Shown piece by piece: positions 16,685 through 26,425 of a stretch of DNA of 51,507 nt. How positions within the stretch are numbered: the first letter of the stretch is position 1; the number at the start of each line of letters is the position of its first letter. The DNA comes from Mesorhizobium sp. (GTDB lineage: Bacteria > Pseudomonadota > Alphaproteobacteria > Rhizobiales > Rhizobiaceae). Location: the NCBI GenBank assembly GCA_004020875.1, contig SAPZ01000035.1:1-51507 (forward strand), read 5' to 3'. The notes below the pieces were generated by a model that saw only the letters and a program-made list of their open reading frames with translations, searched no databases and had not been told where the DNA came from. The translations under genes were made by a program, and so were the position numbers.

Positions 16685-17833
16685 ATGGTCGTTTCGCTTT
16701 CGCGCCGGGGAGAGGTCGAGCCCTTCCATGCCATGGACATCCTGGCCGAAGCCAACCGGCTGAAGGCCACCGGCGTGCCCGTGGTGTCGATGGCCGTCGG
16801 CCAGCCATCGGATCCCGCGCCGGCCGGCGTCCGCGCAGCGGCGGCCGCGGCCTTAAGGCATGGCCGCATCGGCTACACCGACGCGTTGGGCCTGGCCGAT
16901 CTGCGCAAGGCCATCGCGGCGCATTATGGCGAGCATTACGGGATCGACGTGGCGCCGTCGCGCATTGCCGTCACGACCGGCTCGTCGGCCGCCTTCAACC
17001 TCGCCTTCCTGGCGATGTTCGATCCGGGTGACTGCGTCGCCATCGCCGCGCCCGGCTATCCTGCTTACCGCAACATCATGGCCGCGCTTGGCATCGAGAT
17101 CGTCGAGATCGAGCTCGGTGCGGACGCCTACCTGCATGCCGATCACCTGAAGAGCGCGCATCGCGATAAGCCGCTGAAGGGCGTGCTGTTTGCCAGCCCC
17201 GCCAATCCGACTGGTGCGGTGATCCCGGCGGACGAACTTGCGGCCCTGGTGAAAACGGCGGAGGAACTCGGCATCGCCGTCATCTCGGACGAGATCTACC
17301 ACCGGCTGGCCTATGCGGCACCGGATGTCACCGCGCTGGCGCATGGCGCCGGTGTCACCGTCATCAACTCCTTCTCGAAGTACTATTGCATGACCGGTTG
17401 GCGCATCGGCTGGATGGTGTTGCCGGACGAACTGGCGCGGCCGGTCGAGCGTATTGCCCAGAGCCTCTATATCTCGCCGCCGGAATTGTCACAGATCGCC
17501 GCGATTGAGGCCTTCAAAGCCACGGAGGAACTCGAAAAGGTGAAGGCGCGCTATGCCCTGAATCGCGACCTTCTGATGAAGCGCCTGCCCGAACTCGGCT
17601 TTGCGCTTGCAGCACCCATGGACGGCGCCTTCTACGCCTTCTGCGATGTCACCCGTCACACCAACGACAGCATGGCCTTTGCTCGCAAGATGCTTGCCGA
17701 GGCGCATGTCGCGGCGACGCCAGGGCGCGATTTCGATCCATTGCAGGGGCATCGCACCATGCGCTTTTCCTATGCCGGCAGCCATGACGACATGGTCGAG
17801 GCGCTGGCCCGCATCGAACGCTGGCTGAAATAG
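16685..17833 (+). CDS. PLP-dependent class I/II aminotransferase
   Basis: 382 aa from ATG 16685, with AAAGAGG five bases ahead. Fold type I aminotransferase landmarks: VSMAVGQPSDPAP near the start, GRIGYTDALGLADLRKAIA, the cofactor region VTTGSSAAFNLAFLAMFDPGD, NPTGAVIP, SDEIYHRLAY, and the PLP Schiff-base Lys in NSFSKYYCMTGWRIGW. The substrate pair is not certain; aspartate- or aromatic-type specificity is possible. It is divergent from the M48 protease and directly upstream of glsA (five-base gap). Glutaminase makes glutamate, a usual amino donor, so the pairing is sensible. Confidence 0.9.
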   Translation: MVVSLSRRGEVEPFHAMDILAEANRLKATGVPVVSMAVGQPSDPAPAGVRAAAAAALRHGRIGYTDALGLADLRKAIAAHYGEHYGIDVAPSRIAVTTGSSAAFNLAFLAMFDPGDCVAIAAPGYPAYRNIMAALGIEIVEIELGADAYLHADHLKSAHRDKPLKGVLFASPANPTGAVIPADELAALVKTAEELGIAVISDEIYHRLAYAAPDVTALAHGAGVTVINSFSKYYCMTGWRIGWMVLPDELARPVERIAQSLYISPPELSQIAAIEAFKATEELEKVKARYALNRDLLMKRLPELGFALAAPMDGAFYAFCDVTRHTNDSMAFARKMLAEAHVAATPGRDFDPLQGHRTMRFSYAGSHDDMVEALARIERWLK

Positions 17834-17838
17834 AAGTC

Positions 17839-18768
17839 ATGCCGGAACTCGAGCAAGCATTGGCGGAAGTCGCCGCCGAAATGGCTGAGCGCACCGATCG
17901 CGGCAAGGTGGCCACCTACATCCCGCAACTCGGCAAGGTCGATCCGAAGAAATTCGGCATCGCCGCCGTGACCAATGATGGCCGCGTCATCCTTGCCGGC
18001 GATGCCGATCAGCCCTTTTCCATCCAAAGCGTCTCGAAGGTCCTCACCCTCACGCTGGCGCTGGGAAAGGTCGGCGATGCGCTCTGGCAGCGTGTCGGCC
18101 GCGAGCCGTCCGGCAATCCGTTCAACTCGATCGTCCAGCTTGAGCATGAGAACGGCATCCCGCGCAATCCGTTCATCAATGCCGGCGCCATCATCGTCTC
18201 CGACGTGTTGCTCGCCGGCCATCAGCCGCGCGAGGCGATCGGCGAGATCCTGCGCTTCATCCAGTTCCTCGCCGATGACGAGACGATCATCATCGACCGC
18301 GAAGTGGCGGCATCCGAGCGGGCCACCGGCTACCGCAACTTCGCTCTGGCCAACTACATGAAATCCTTCGGCAATCTTCATCATGAGCCGGAGTTGGCGC
18401 TGGGCGTCTATTTCCACCACTGCGCGGTCGCCATGAGTTGCCGGCAGCTCGCCATGGCGGGCCGGTTCCTCGCCAACGGCGGCAGGAATCCGGCGACCGG
18501 ACACTCCGTCGTGTCACCGGGGCGGGCGCGCCGCATCGGCGCGTTGATGCTGACCTGCGGTCACTATGACGGGTCCGGCGATTTCGCCTTCCGCGTCGGC
18601 ATTCCCGGCAAAAGCGGCGTCGGCGGTGGCATTTTGGGCATCGTGCCAGGGGTGGCTTCGCTTGCTGTCTGGTCGCCCGGCCTCAACGAAAACGGCAACT
18701 CCAAGCTCGGCTCCATCGCCCTGGAGAAGCTCGCCCGGATGATGAACTGGTCGATCTTCGCGCCGTAA
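17839..18768 (+). CDS. glsA: Glutaminase
   Basis: 309 aa, serine-dependent beta-lactamase-like fold. It hydrolyses glutamine to glutamate and ammonia. The catalytic Ser-Lys pair is in FSIQSVSKVLTLTLAL (SxxK), with RNPFINAGAI, NFALANYMKSFGNL (YMKS motif), and CGHYDGSGDFAFRVGIPGKSGVGG. Length matches E. coli GlsA2/YneH. It lies five bases behind the aminotransferase and probably shares its transcript. A bidirectional terminator follows, facing rne. In rhizobia glutaminases influence nitrogen status, but no regulator site is visible here. Confidence 0.96.
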   Translation: MPELEQALAEVAAEMAERTDRGKVATYIPQLGKVDPKKFGIAAVTNDGRVILAGDADQPFSIQSVSKVLTLTLALGKVGDALWQRVGREPSGNPFNSIVQLEHENGIPRNPFINAGAIIVSDVLLAGHQPREAIGEILRFIQFLADDETIIIDREVAASERATGYRNFALANYMKSFGNLHHEPELALGVYFHHCAVAMSCRQLAMAGRFLANGGRNPATGHSVVSPGRARRIGALMLTCGHYDGSGDFAFRVGIPGKSGVGGGILGIVPGVASLAVWSPGLNENGNSKLGSIALEKLARMMNWSIFAP

Positions 18769-18770
18769 AA

Positions 18771-18813
18771 AGCAATTCCGGGACAGTGCGAAGCGGTTTC
18801 CGACCTTGCGTGG
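18771..18813. repeat. Degenerate hairpin repeat between glsA and rne
   Basis: CAATTCCGGGACAGTGCG and the following GAAGCGGTTTCCGACC keep the core AGTGCGAAGCGGTTTCC of the elements at 10088 and 32882, but the outer arm has decayed (CTTGCG rather than GGAATTGCG). Confidence 0.5.
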
Positions 18814-18816
18814 AAA

Positions 18817-18854
18817 CAAAAAATCCCGCGCCGTATCTGGCGCGGGATTTTTTT
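18817..18854. terminator. Bidirectional intrinsic terminator of glsA and rne
   Basis: ATCCCGCGCC and GGCGCGGGAT pair in a 10-bp stem around GTATCT, flanked by an A run on the left and seven T on the right. It can end transcription from both sides, serving glsA (plus) and rne (minus). Confidence 0.9.
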
Positions 18855-18882
18855 AAAAGATCAGTCTAACGACCTGAAAGGC

Positions 18883-21825
18883 TTAGAAGAAACCCTTGCG
18901 CTGCCACCAGCCGGCGCGCTTCGGCCTGTCCTCGGCCTTGGCCTCTTCGGACACGTTCGAGGACACGACGGGAACAACCGGCGCGTCGATCGATTGCGGC
19001 TTGCGCCGCGTCGGGTGCGGGTTGGCGGCAGGTTCCGCCTCGGTCGCCGCGGAAGCAGCAGGCGCCGGCTCCGGCTCGGCCGTCACGGGCGCGACCTGAG
19101 CTTCCGCCACAGGTTCGGACACGGTCTCTGCCACGGCTTCCTCGGCGGCTTTCTTGGCTCGCGAACGGCGGGGCTTCTTCGGCTTTTCGACTGCCTCGGC
19201 ATCATTGGCGGCCGCGGGAGTAAGAGGCTGCTCGGGCGCGGCTGCTGCCGCCGGCTCGGCTGCGGCTTCTTCATCCCCCGCTGCTTCGTCCTCGACCTCG
19301 CCACCGACGGCCTCTGAAGCCTCGTCGTCACGGCGGCTGCGCTTGCCGCCACGCTTGCCGCGCCGGCGCTTCTTGCCGGAAGCATCATCGGTGGCGGTTG
19401 CCTCGCCTTCGCCGACAGCAGTCGCCTCCTGAGCTACTTCTTCCGTTGCATCCGCAGCATCGTCGCTGGTTTCGCCAGCTTCCGCCGGCGCCGCCGTGAC
19501 ATCCCCATTATGCTCGCGGTCGCGGTCCCTGCCGCCACGCCGCCGCCGGCGCTTGCGACGCTTGCGATCACGGCCTTCGCCGTCCTCGGACCGTTGCTGG
19601 TGCTGGCCCTGCTGCTGCGGGTGGCGCGGCTGCTCGGCCTGCGCCGCGACATCTTCTTCTTCCTCGACGATGATCTCGTCCTCGGGCTCTTCCGGCTCGA
19701 CATAAGCCGGCAGGCTGCGCACCTCGACGAAGCCTTCCGGCTTCTCGGCAATAGCGCCGCGGAAGATCGCGTAATGCTGGGTGCCGAGCGTTTCATCGGC
19801 CTCGATCGTGATCGTCAGGCCGAAGCGGGCCTCGAGCTCAACGAGGTTGGCGCGCTTGTGGTTCAGCACATAAAGCGCCGTCGCGGCCGGCGTGCGCACG
19901 ATGATGTGGCTGCGCGAATCCTTGAGCAGGAATTCCTCGATCGCCCGCACCACCATCAGCGCCACGGAAGAATCGGAACGCACATGGCCAGTGCCGCCGC
20001 AATGCGGGCAGGGCTTCATGGTCGATTCCAGCACGCTGGCGCGGATGCGCTGGCGCGACATTTCCATCAGGCCGAAATGCGAGATGCGGCCGACCTGGAT
20101 GCGAGCGCGGTCGTTCTTGAGGTGATCCTTCAGCCGCTTCTCGACTGAGCGGTTATTGCGGTTCTCCTCCATATCGATGAAATCGATGACGATGAGGCCG
20201 GCAAGGTCGCGCAGCCTAAGCTGCCGCGCAACTTCCTCGGCCGCCTCCAGATTGGTGTGGAGGGCGGTCTCCTCGATCGAATGCTCCTTGGTGGAGCGGC
20301 CGGAGTTGACGTCGATCGAGACCAGCGCCTCGGTCTGGTTGATGATGATGTAACCGCCGCTCTTCAGCGTTACCTGCGGCTGCAGCATGCGGTCGAGCTG
20401 CGCCTCGATGCCGTTGCGCACGAAGATCGGCGTGGTGTCGCGGTAGGGCTGAACCACCTTGGCGTGGCTCGGCATCAGCATGCGCATGAAGTCCTTGGCC
20501 TCGCGGTAACCGTCCTCGCCTGAGACCAGGATCTCGTCGATATCCTTGTTGTAGAGGTCGCGCACCGAGCGCTTGATCAGGCTGCCTTCCTCGTAGACGA
20601 GGGCAGGGGCCGTGGATTGCAGTGTGAGGCTTCGGACGTTCTCCCAAAGCCGCATCAGATATTCATAGTCGCGCTTGATCTCGGCCTTGGTGCGGCTTTC
20701 GCCCGCGGTGCGCAGGATGACACCCATGCCCTGCGGCACGTCGAGGTCGGTCACGACCTCCTTCAGCCGCTTGCGGTCCTGGGCGTTGGTGATCTTGCGC
20801 GAGATGCCGCCGCCGCGCGCCGTGTTCGGCATCAGCACCGAATAGCGGCCGGCAAGCGAAAGATAGGTGGTGAGCGCGGCGCCTTTGTTGCCGCGCTCTT
20901 CCTTGACCACCTGCACCAGAAGGATCTGGCGGCGCTTGATGACTTCCTGAATCTTGTACTGGCGGCGGACCGGCTTGCGGCGATTGCGGATTTCCTCGAG
21001 CGCGTCCTCGGCGCCAACCGACTCGACCTCGTGCTCGTCCGAGTGCGAGGCCGAGACATCCTCCAGCATGCCGCGATCATTGTCGCTGGCGGCTTCGCCG
21101 CTCTGCTCGGGCTGATCCGCCTGCGGGACCGCCTCGGAAATCACGTCGGCTTCGACGCTAGCGGCAATCGAGGTGGGGCCACCTTCGGACGGCTTGTCGT
21201 TCTCGTCGTCCGTTGCCTGGTCGCCGCCGGTCTCGGCGGCGGGCTCTTCAGCCGTTTCCCGGCCGGTTTCGACTTCGACGGCTTCGGCGACGATCGAGGC
21301 ATCTCCTGGCGCGGCATCGGCGGTCTCGCCCCCAGCCTCCTCGCTCCCGGCAGCCTCTGCGGCGGGTTCTTCAAGGGCTGCGGGCTCGACCGGGCTTTCC
21401 TCGCTTTCCGGGGAAGCGTGTCTGTGCTCCCCGCGGTCGCGGTTCTTGCCGCCGCGCCGACGGTTTCGCCGGCCGCCGCGATCGCGCGCCTGCTGCTCCT
21501 CGCCGTTCTCCGCTTCCTCATCGTCTTCGTCCTCGGCCTCCTGCGCTTCGGCACGCAGCAGAGCCTGACGGTCTGCGACCGGGATCTGATAATAGTCGGG
21601 GTGGATTTCACTGAAGGCGAGGAAACCGTGGCGGTTGCCGCCATACTCGACAAAGGCTGCCTGGAGGGAAGGTTCGACGCGGGTTACGCGGGCGAGGTAG
21701 ATGTTTCCTTTGAGCTGCTTCTTGTCCTGTGATTCAAAGTCGAATTCTTCGATGCGGTTACCGCGAACGACGACAACGCGTGTTTCCTCCGGGTGGGAGG
21801 CGTCTATCAGCATCTTGTTGGGCAT
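18883..21825 (-). CDS. rne: Ribonuclease E/G family endoribonuclease
   Basis: 980 aa. The main endoribonuclease for mRNA decay and rRNA/tRNA processing. The N-terminus (MLIDASHPEETRVVVVRGNR) leads into an S1 RNA-binding domain. That domain is split by a long insertion (about residues 93-290) rich in Glu, Ala, Arg and Lys, starting EAEDEDDEEAENGEEQQAR and ending before RRKPVRRQYKIQE. The catalytic core has DLAGLIVIDFIDMEENRNNR (metal-binding Asp) and the zinc-link CPHCGG. The last 250 residues are an Arg-rich then Ala/Glu-rich disordered tail ending in GWWQRKGFF, probably the scaffold for degradosome partners. Divergent from the amidase gene, with a leader of unknown length. Confidence 0.95.
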   Translation of the reverse strand: MPNKMLIDASHPEETRVVVVRGNRIEEFDFESQDKKQLKGNIYLARVTRVEPSLQAAFVEYGGNRHGFLAFSEIHPDYYQIPVADRQALLRAEAQEAEDEDDEEAENGEEQQARDRGGRRNRRRGGKNRDRGEHRHASPESEESPVEPAALEEPAAEAAGSEEAGGETADAAPGDASIVAEAVEVETGRETAEEPAAETGGDQATDDENDKPSEGGPTSIAASVEADVISEAVPQADQPEQSGEAASDNDRGMLEDVSASHSDEHEVESVGAEDALEEIRNRRKPVRRQYKIQEVIKRRQILLVQVVKEERGNKGAALTTYLSLAGRYSVLMPNTARGGGISRKITNAQDRKRLKEVVTDLDVPQGMGVILRTAGESRTKAEIKRDYEYLMRLWENVRSLTLQSTAPALVYEEGSLIKRSVRDLYNKDIDEILVSGEDGYREAKDFMRMLMPSHAKVVQPYRDTTPIFVRNGIEAQLDRMLQPQVTLKSGGYIIINQTEALVSIDVNSGRSTKEHSIEETALHTNLEAAEEVARQLRLRDLAGLIVIDFIDMEENRNNRSVEKRLKDHLKNDRARIQVGRISHFGLMEMSRQRIRASVLESTMKPCPHCGGTGHVRSDSSVALMVVRAIEEFLLKDSRSHIIVRTPAATALYVLNHKRANLVELEARFGLTITIEADETLGTQHYAIFRGAIAEKPEGFVEVRSLPAYVEPEEPEDEIIVEEEEDVAAQAEQPRHPQQQGQHQQRSEDGEGRDRKRRKRRRRRGGRDRDREHNGDVTAAPAEAGETSDDAADATEEVAQEATAVGEGEATATDDASGKKRRRGKRGGKRSRRDDEASEAVGGEVEDEAAGDEEAAAEPAAAAAPEQPLTPAAANDAEAVEKPKKPRRSRAKKAAEEAVAETVSEPVAEAQVAPVTAEPEPAPAASAATEAEPAANPHPTRRKPQSIDAPVVPVVSSNVSEEAKAEDRPKRAGWWQRKGFF

Positions 21826-22435
21826 TATCTTGTTTCCTGCCGGCAGCCGACGGCCGCAGCTGGCGTGGCAATGCCCGCCGCTGTGCGCCTGTATCTGTGT
21901 GCATGCCGGATAATTGAATGTCCGCTAGCCGCCGCTTGAGCGCAATGGCGGTGCCGCCCGCAGCCATTATGGCGCGGTTTGATGCGGACCTTTCCATGAT
22001 TGCGCTTGAAGCCATCGGCACCCAGCAGAACCTTTTGAACCAAAGCCCGGGCTGAGCCGGACCAGCTTGTTTGCTCACGAAGAGCCGGCGCGGGGCAAAC
22101 CCGGCCGTTTTCCTCACGCAAGCGATTCCCCCGCCACGGGAGCACGCCTGCGAAAATCGTCGCGACCACCTGAGCCTGGAAGGATAAAGGAGCCGCCTTT
22201 GCATCCGACCTTTGGCAGGAAACTGCCGAGGCGAGCGGTTCCAGGATTGCAGTGATCCAACGTCGCTTTTATGATTTGGCGGGATGGAAGGCAACCCCGA
22301 TTTCGGATGCCGGCAAAAAGTGCTTCCGTTGGGGAAGGTGGCCTTCGCCTCACCCTGTGAAAGGCTTGGTTAACCTTCTCTGAATACCAATCGTTAATCG
22401 AATTGGCGGCCTTACGGGCGACAAGACCGGACGCA
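21826..22435. other. Intergenic region between rne and the amidase gene
   Basis: About 610 bases with no convincing gene on either strand. The minus side should hold the rne leader, which ends in AGGAAAC 7 bases before the ATG. Inverted repeat AATGGC/GCCATT (about 21943-21967) lies in that leader. From established knowledge rne mRNA is autoregulated through its 5' leader in other bacteria; whether that holds here is unknown. On the plus side a sequence around 22304-22330 (AAAAAGTGCTTCCG) faintly resembles the hairpin-repeat core. Confidence 0.4.
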
Positions 22436-23722
22436 ATGCGTCAAACCGGGAGCGACGGACAAGAGATGGGACTGGCGGGGAGCGCGGACAAGAGGGGTGG
22501 GGCCGCGGCGCATTTCACGCGCATGGCCTGGGCCGCCTTGCTGCTGGCGCCGCTGCTTTGTTTCGCGGCCGCCGCGCATGCCGACGCCCTGCTTGGCGCT
22601 ACCGGCTACAAGATGGCCGGCGACGCCACCAAGATGCGCATCGTCGTTAATTTCGACCGCGAGCCGGACGTCAAATGGTTCCTGTTGCGGGGCCCCGATC
22701 GCCTGGTCGTCGACCTGCCGCGCACGCGATTCGCGCTTGAGGCCAAGGATGTGAAGCCGCGCGGCCTTGTAAGGGCCGTCCGCTACGGCGATCAGGGACA
22801 TGGTTCGCGACTGGTCCTCACCGGCAAGGGGCCTTTCGCCGTCGACAAGCTCGACGTGCTCAAGAACGACGACGGAACCGGCTACCGCATAGCCATCGAT
22901 ATGTCGGCGGCCTCCGAACGGGAATTCGACGAGGCTCTCGCCAACCAGTCGCTGACCACCGGTTCGACGGTCTCCACCGAGAAAGGCGAGCGGGTCGGCA
23001 CCGGGCCGATCTCGGCGCCCAGTCATCGCTTCACGGTGGTGATCGATCCGGGCCACGGCGGCGTCGATGGCGGCGCCGAAAGCTCAGCCGGCACCGTCGA
23101 GAAGGACGTCACGCTCGCTTTTGCCAAGGAATTGCGCGACAAGCTGGCCGCGGTCGGCAAGTACGATGTCTTCATGACACGCGACGACGACGTCTATCTG
23201 GCGCTTGACGAGCGTGTGCGCATCGCGCGCCAGCACGAGGCGGATCTCTTGATCTCGATCCATGCTGATACGATCGCTGTCAAAGGTCTTCGCGGTGCCA
23301 CGGTCTACACGCTCTCGGACAAGGCCTCCGATCCAGAGGCCCAGGCGCTCGCCGATCGCGAGAACCTGTCCGACCAGTTCGCGGGAATGAAGATCGAGGA
23401 CGACAAAAAGGAAGTCACCGACATCCTGATCGACCTGATCCGCCGGGAAACGCATGGCTTCTCGATGAGCTTCGCCCATACGCTGGTCGGCCAATTGTCG
23501 ACCAGTGTCGGCCTCATCAACAATCCGCAACGCTCGGCCGGCTTCAGGGTGCTCAAGGCTCCGGACGTGCCGTCCGTTCTGGTCGAGCTTGGCTACCTCT
23601 CCAACAGCAAGGACGAGGCGCAATTGCTCAACGCCGACTGGCGCGGCAAGGCGGCGCAAAGCATAACCAACGCGGTCGCCCTGTTCGCCGCGGCCAAGGC
23701 CGGAACGGCGACAGGCGGTTGA
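22436..23722 (+). CDS. amiC: N-acetylmuramoyl-L-alanine amidase with AMIN domain
   Basis: 428 aa from ATG 22436. ATG 22466, ATG 22523 and a TTG at 22403 are other in-frame starts, and no ribosome binding site decides. Signal sequence AWAALLLAPLLCFAAAAHA, then an AMIN domain (MRIVVNFDREPDVKWFLLRG). The Zn amidase domain (Amidase_3) carries VIDPGHGGVDGGAES with the first His, EKDVTLAFAKEL with the Glu ligand, ISIHADT with the second His, and VLVELGYLSNSKDEAQLL with the catalytic Glu. It cleaves stem peptides from murein during cell separation. AmiC is the nearest name by domain layout. mrcA follows on the same strand. Confidence 0.9.
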   Translation: MRQTGSDGQEMGLAGSADKRGGAAAHFTRMAWAALLLAPLLCFAAAAHADALLGATGYKMAGDATKMRIVVNFDREPDVKWFLLRGPDRLVVDLPRTRFALEAKDVKPRGLVRAVRYGDQGHGSRLVLTGKGPFAVDKLDVLKNDDGTGYRIAIDMSAASEREFDEALANQSLTTGSTVSTEKGERVGTGPISAPSHRFTVVIDPGHGGVDGGAESSAGTVEKDVTLAFAKELRDKLAAVGKYDVFMTRDDDVYLALDERVRIARQHEADLLISIHADTIAVKGLRGATVYTLSDKASDPEAQALADRENLSDQFAGMKIEDDKKEVTDILIDLIRRETHGFSMSFAHTLVGQLSTSVGLINNPQRSAGFRVLKAPDVPSVLVELGYLSNSKDEAQLLNADWRGKAAQSITNAVALFAAAKAGTATGG

Positions 23723-23772
23723 CCGGCCGCGCCCGATCACAACCACCGGGCGTCTACAACCACAAGCGGCCG

Positions 23773-23802
23773 TTGCATCACGACAACACCCGGCGCTATT
23801 AT
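23773..23802 (+). promoter_or_regulatory. Candidate sigma-70 promoter for penicillin-binding protein 1A
   Basis: TTGCAT (23773-23778), an 18-base spacer and TATTAT (23797-23802), in the 230-base gap between the amidase and mrcA. Good match to the housekeeping consensus, read by eye. Confidence 0.45.
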
Positions 23803-23952
23803 TTAATGACCGAGTCCTCAAATCTCGCGCTGCCGTATTTTGTCCACATGGTCGCGACATGGGTCTGTGATTGCGGATTGGGACCGCCCCGGGAAGCTTG
23901 CGCGACTGTCGGCTTCGTTTAGGAAATTCCCGAACCTCGGACTGGAGCGGGC

Positions 23953-26409
23953 ATGATTCGTCTCATCGGCTATTTCTTCGGCATCGGCACGACGCTGGCG
24001 TTGCTGGTGGCGGCCGGCCTTGCCCTCTATATCAGCCATGTCGCGAAGGACCTGCCCGACTACGAGGTTCTGGCCAAATACGAACCGCCGGTGACGACGC
24101 GCATTCATGCCTCCGACGGCTCGCTGATGGCGGAATATGCGCGCGAGCGGCGCCTCTATCTGCCGATCCAGGCGATCCCGGATCGCGTCAAGGCCGCCTT
24201 CATGTCGGCCGAGGACAAGAATTTCTACAACCACCCCGGCATCGACGTCACCGGCCTCGGCCGCGCCATCATCGTCAACCTGCAGAATCTCGGCTCCGGC
24301 CGGCGCCAGGTCGGCGCTTCGACCATTACCCAGCAGGTGGCGAAGAACTTCCTGCTCACCTCGGACCAGACCTACGAGCGCAAGATCAAGGAGATGATCC
24401 TGGCCTTCCGCATCGAGCAGGCCTATTCCAAGGATCGCATCCTAGAGCTCTATCTCAACGAAATCTTCTTCGGCTTCGGCGCTTATGGCGTCGCGGGCGC
24501 CGCGCTCACCTATTTCGACAAGTCGGTCAACGAACTGACGGTCGCGGAAGCCGCTTATCTCGCCTCGCTGCCGAAGGGCCCGAACAACTATCATCCCTTC
24601 AAGCACGCGGACCGGGCGATCGAGCGCCGCAACTGGGTCATCGACCAGATGGTGGAGAACGGCTACGTAACCCGCGAGGAAGGTGCCAAGGCCAAGGCGG
24701 AGCCACTCGGCGTGACGCCGCGCCGCAACGGCTCCTATCTGTTTGCCGGCGAGTATTTCACCGAGGAAGTCCGCCGCCAGATCATCGCCCGCTACGGCGA
24801 GAATGCGCTCTATGAGGGCGGCCTGTCGGTCCGCACCACGCTCGATCCCAAGATCCAGCTCATCGCCCGCAAGTCGCTGCAGAACGGCCTGCTCAAATAC
24901 GACATGCTGCGCGGTTACCGCGGTCCGGTCACGCATATCGACATTTCCGGCGACTGGGGCGTGCCGCTCGGCAACGTGAAAGGTCTCGAGGACGTGCCGG
25001 AATGGACGCTGGCCGTTGTGCTCGACAGTTCGGATGCCGGTCTGACCATTGGCCTGCAGCCGGCGCGCCAGGTCTCCGGCGATCTCGTCAAGGATCGCGT
25101 CCAGGGCACCGTCAGCAAGGACGACATGGGCTTCGCCATGCGCCATTTCGTCAATGGCAAGTCCGTCAGGGCGAAGTCTCCGGCGGAGGTGCTGGAGCCC
25201 GGCGACGTCGTCTTCGTGCAGAAGAATGATGGCTCCGACAACACCTATATGCTGCGCCAGGTGCCCGAGGTCGAAGGCGGTCTCGTCGCCATGGATCCGC
25301 ATACCGGCCGCGTGCTTGCCATGGTCGGCGGATTCTCCTACGCGCAGTCCGAGTTCAACCGCGCGACCCAGGCGATGCGCCAGCCCGGCTCCTCGTTCAA
25401 GCCGATCGTCTATTCGGCAGCGCTCGACAATGGTTATACCCCGGCCTCGGTGATCATGGACGGCCCGATCACCATCCAGAGCGGCAACACCACCTGGACG
25501 CCTAAGAACTATGACGGCACTGTTGCGGGGCCGGCCACCTTGCGCTCCGGCATCGAGAAGTCGCGCAACCTGATGACGGTGCGGCTCGCCAACGATATGG
25601 GCATGAAGCTGGTTGTGGAATATGCCGAGCGCTTCGGCGTCTACGATCATCTGGCGCCTTATCTGCCGATGGCGCTGGGCTCAGGCGAGACGACCGTCAT
25701 GCGCATGGTCTCGGCCTATTCGATCATGGCCAATGGCGGCAAATCGATCAAACCCTCGCTCATCGATCGCATCCAGGACCGCTACGGAAAGACGGTGTTC
25801 AAGCAGGATGAGCGCGGCTGCGAAGGCTGCAACGCCACCGAATGGAAGAACCAGCCCGAGCCGGAGCTGGTCGACAATTCCGAGCAGGTGCTCGACCCGA
25901 TGACGGCCTACCAGATCACTTCGATGATGGAAGGCGTGGTCCAGCGCGGCACCGGCGCCACCATCGGCGAGCTCGGCCGCCACATCGCCGGCAAGACCGG
26001 CACCACCAATGACGAGAAGGACGCCTGGTTCATCGGCTTCACGCCAAACCTCGTCGTTGGTCTCTACATGGGCTACGACACGCCTCGCGGTCTCGGTAAG
26101 GGCGCCACGGGCGGCGGTCTCGCTGCGCCGATCTTCAAGGATTTCATGCGCGTGGCGCTGGATGGCAAGCCGAACACCGATTTCCAGGTTCCAGACGGCA
26201 TGAAGCTCATCGCCATCAACCGCAAGACCGGCATGCGCGCCGCCGAAGGCGATCCCAACACCATCGTCGAGGCGTTCAAGCCCGGCACCGGCCCGGCCGA
26301 CAGCTATTGGGTGATCGGCATGGGCGCGGATGGCTCCAACGGCTCGGGTGGCGCGCTGTCGCCACAAGCCAACCAAGCCATCCAGGACGGCGGCGGCGGG
26401 CTCTACTGA
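23953..26409 (+). CDS. mrcA: Penicillin-binding protein 1A (bifunctional transglycosylase/transpeptidase)
   Basis: 818 aa, one N-terminal membrane anchor (residues about 2-25). GT51 glycosyltransferase motifs: MSAEDKNFYNHPGIDVTGL (catalytic Glu), GASTITQQVAKNFLLT, KEMILAFRIEQAYSKDRILE, and LNEIFFGFGAYGVAGAA. A long linker carries an OB-like insertion (about residues 320-420). The transpeptidase motifs are the SxxK in QPGSSFKPIVY, SRN in IEKSRNLMTV and KTGTTNDEKDAW. It polymerises and crosslinks murein at the inner membrane. ATG 23953 has GGAG eight bases upstream. The preceding amidase opens peptide stems, so the pair covers synthesis and cleavage. Confidence 0.95.
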   Translation: MIRLIGYFFGIGTTLALLVAAGLALYISHVAKDLPDYEVLAKYEPPVTTRIHASDGSLMAEYARERRLYLPIQAIPDRVKAAFMSAEDKNFYNHPGIDVTGLGRAIIVNLQNLGSGRRQVGASTITQQVAKNFLLTSDQTYERKIKEMILAFRIEQAYSKDRILELYLNEIFFGFGAYGVAGAALTYFDKSVNELTVAEAAYLASLPKGPNNYHPFKHADRAIERRNWVIDQMVENGYVTREEGAKAKAEPLGVTPRRNGSYLFAGEYFTEEVRRQIIARYGENALYEGGLSVRTTLDPKIQLIARKSLQNGLLKYDMLRGYRGPVTHIDISGDWGVPLGNVKGLEDVPEWTLAVVLDSSDAGLTIGLQPARQVSGDLVKDRVQGTVSKDDMGFAMRHFVNGKSVRAKSPAEVLEPGDVVFVQKNDGSDNTYMLRQVPEVEGGLVAMDPHTGRVLAMVGGFSYAQSEFNRATQAMRQPGSSFKPIVYSAALDNGYTPASVIMDGPITIQSGNTTWTPKNYDGTVAGPATLRSGIEKSRNLMTVRLANDMGMKLVVEYAERFGVYDHLAPYLPMALGSGETTVMRMVSAYSIMANGGKSIKPSLIDRIQDRYGKTVFKQDERGCEGCNATEWKNQPEPELVDNSEQVLDPMTAYQITSMMEGVVQRGTGATIGELGRHIAGKTGTTNDEKDAWFIGFTPNLVVGLYMGYDTPRGLGKGATGGGLAAPIFKDFMRVALDGKPNTDFQVPDGMKLIAINRKTGMRAAEGDPNTIVEAFKPGTGPADSYWVIGMGADGSNGSGGALSPQANQAIQDGGGGLY

Positions 26410-26425
26410 CGTCTCGATAGCTCTG

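Noticed and set aside
20617..21732. A 371-codon plus-strand open frame opposite rne
   Set aside because: It is a shadow of the GC-rich rne coding strand. The protein is low in complexity, has no start site with a ribosome binding site and no family motif.
24442..25650. A 402-codon minus-strand open frame opposite mrcA
   Set aside because: Same kind of antisense shadow; mrcA carries all catalytic motifs.
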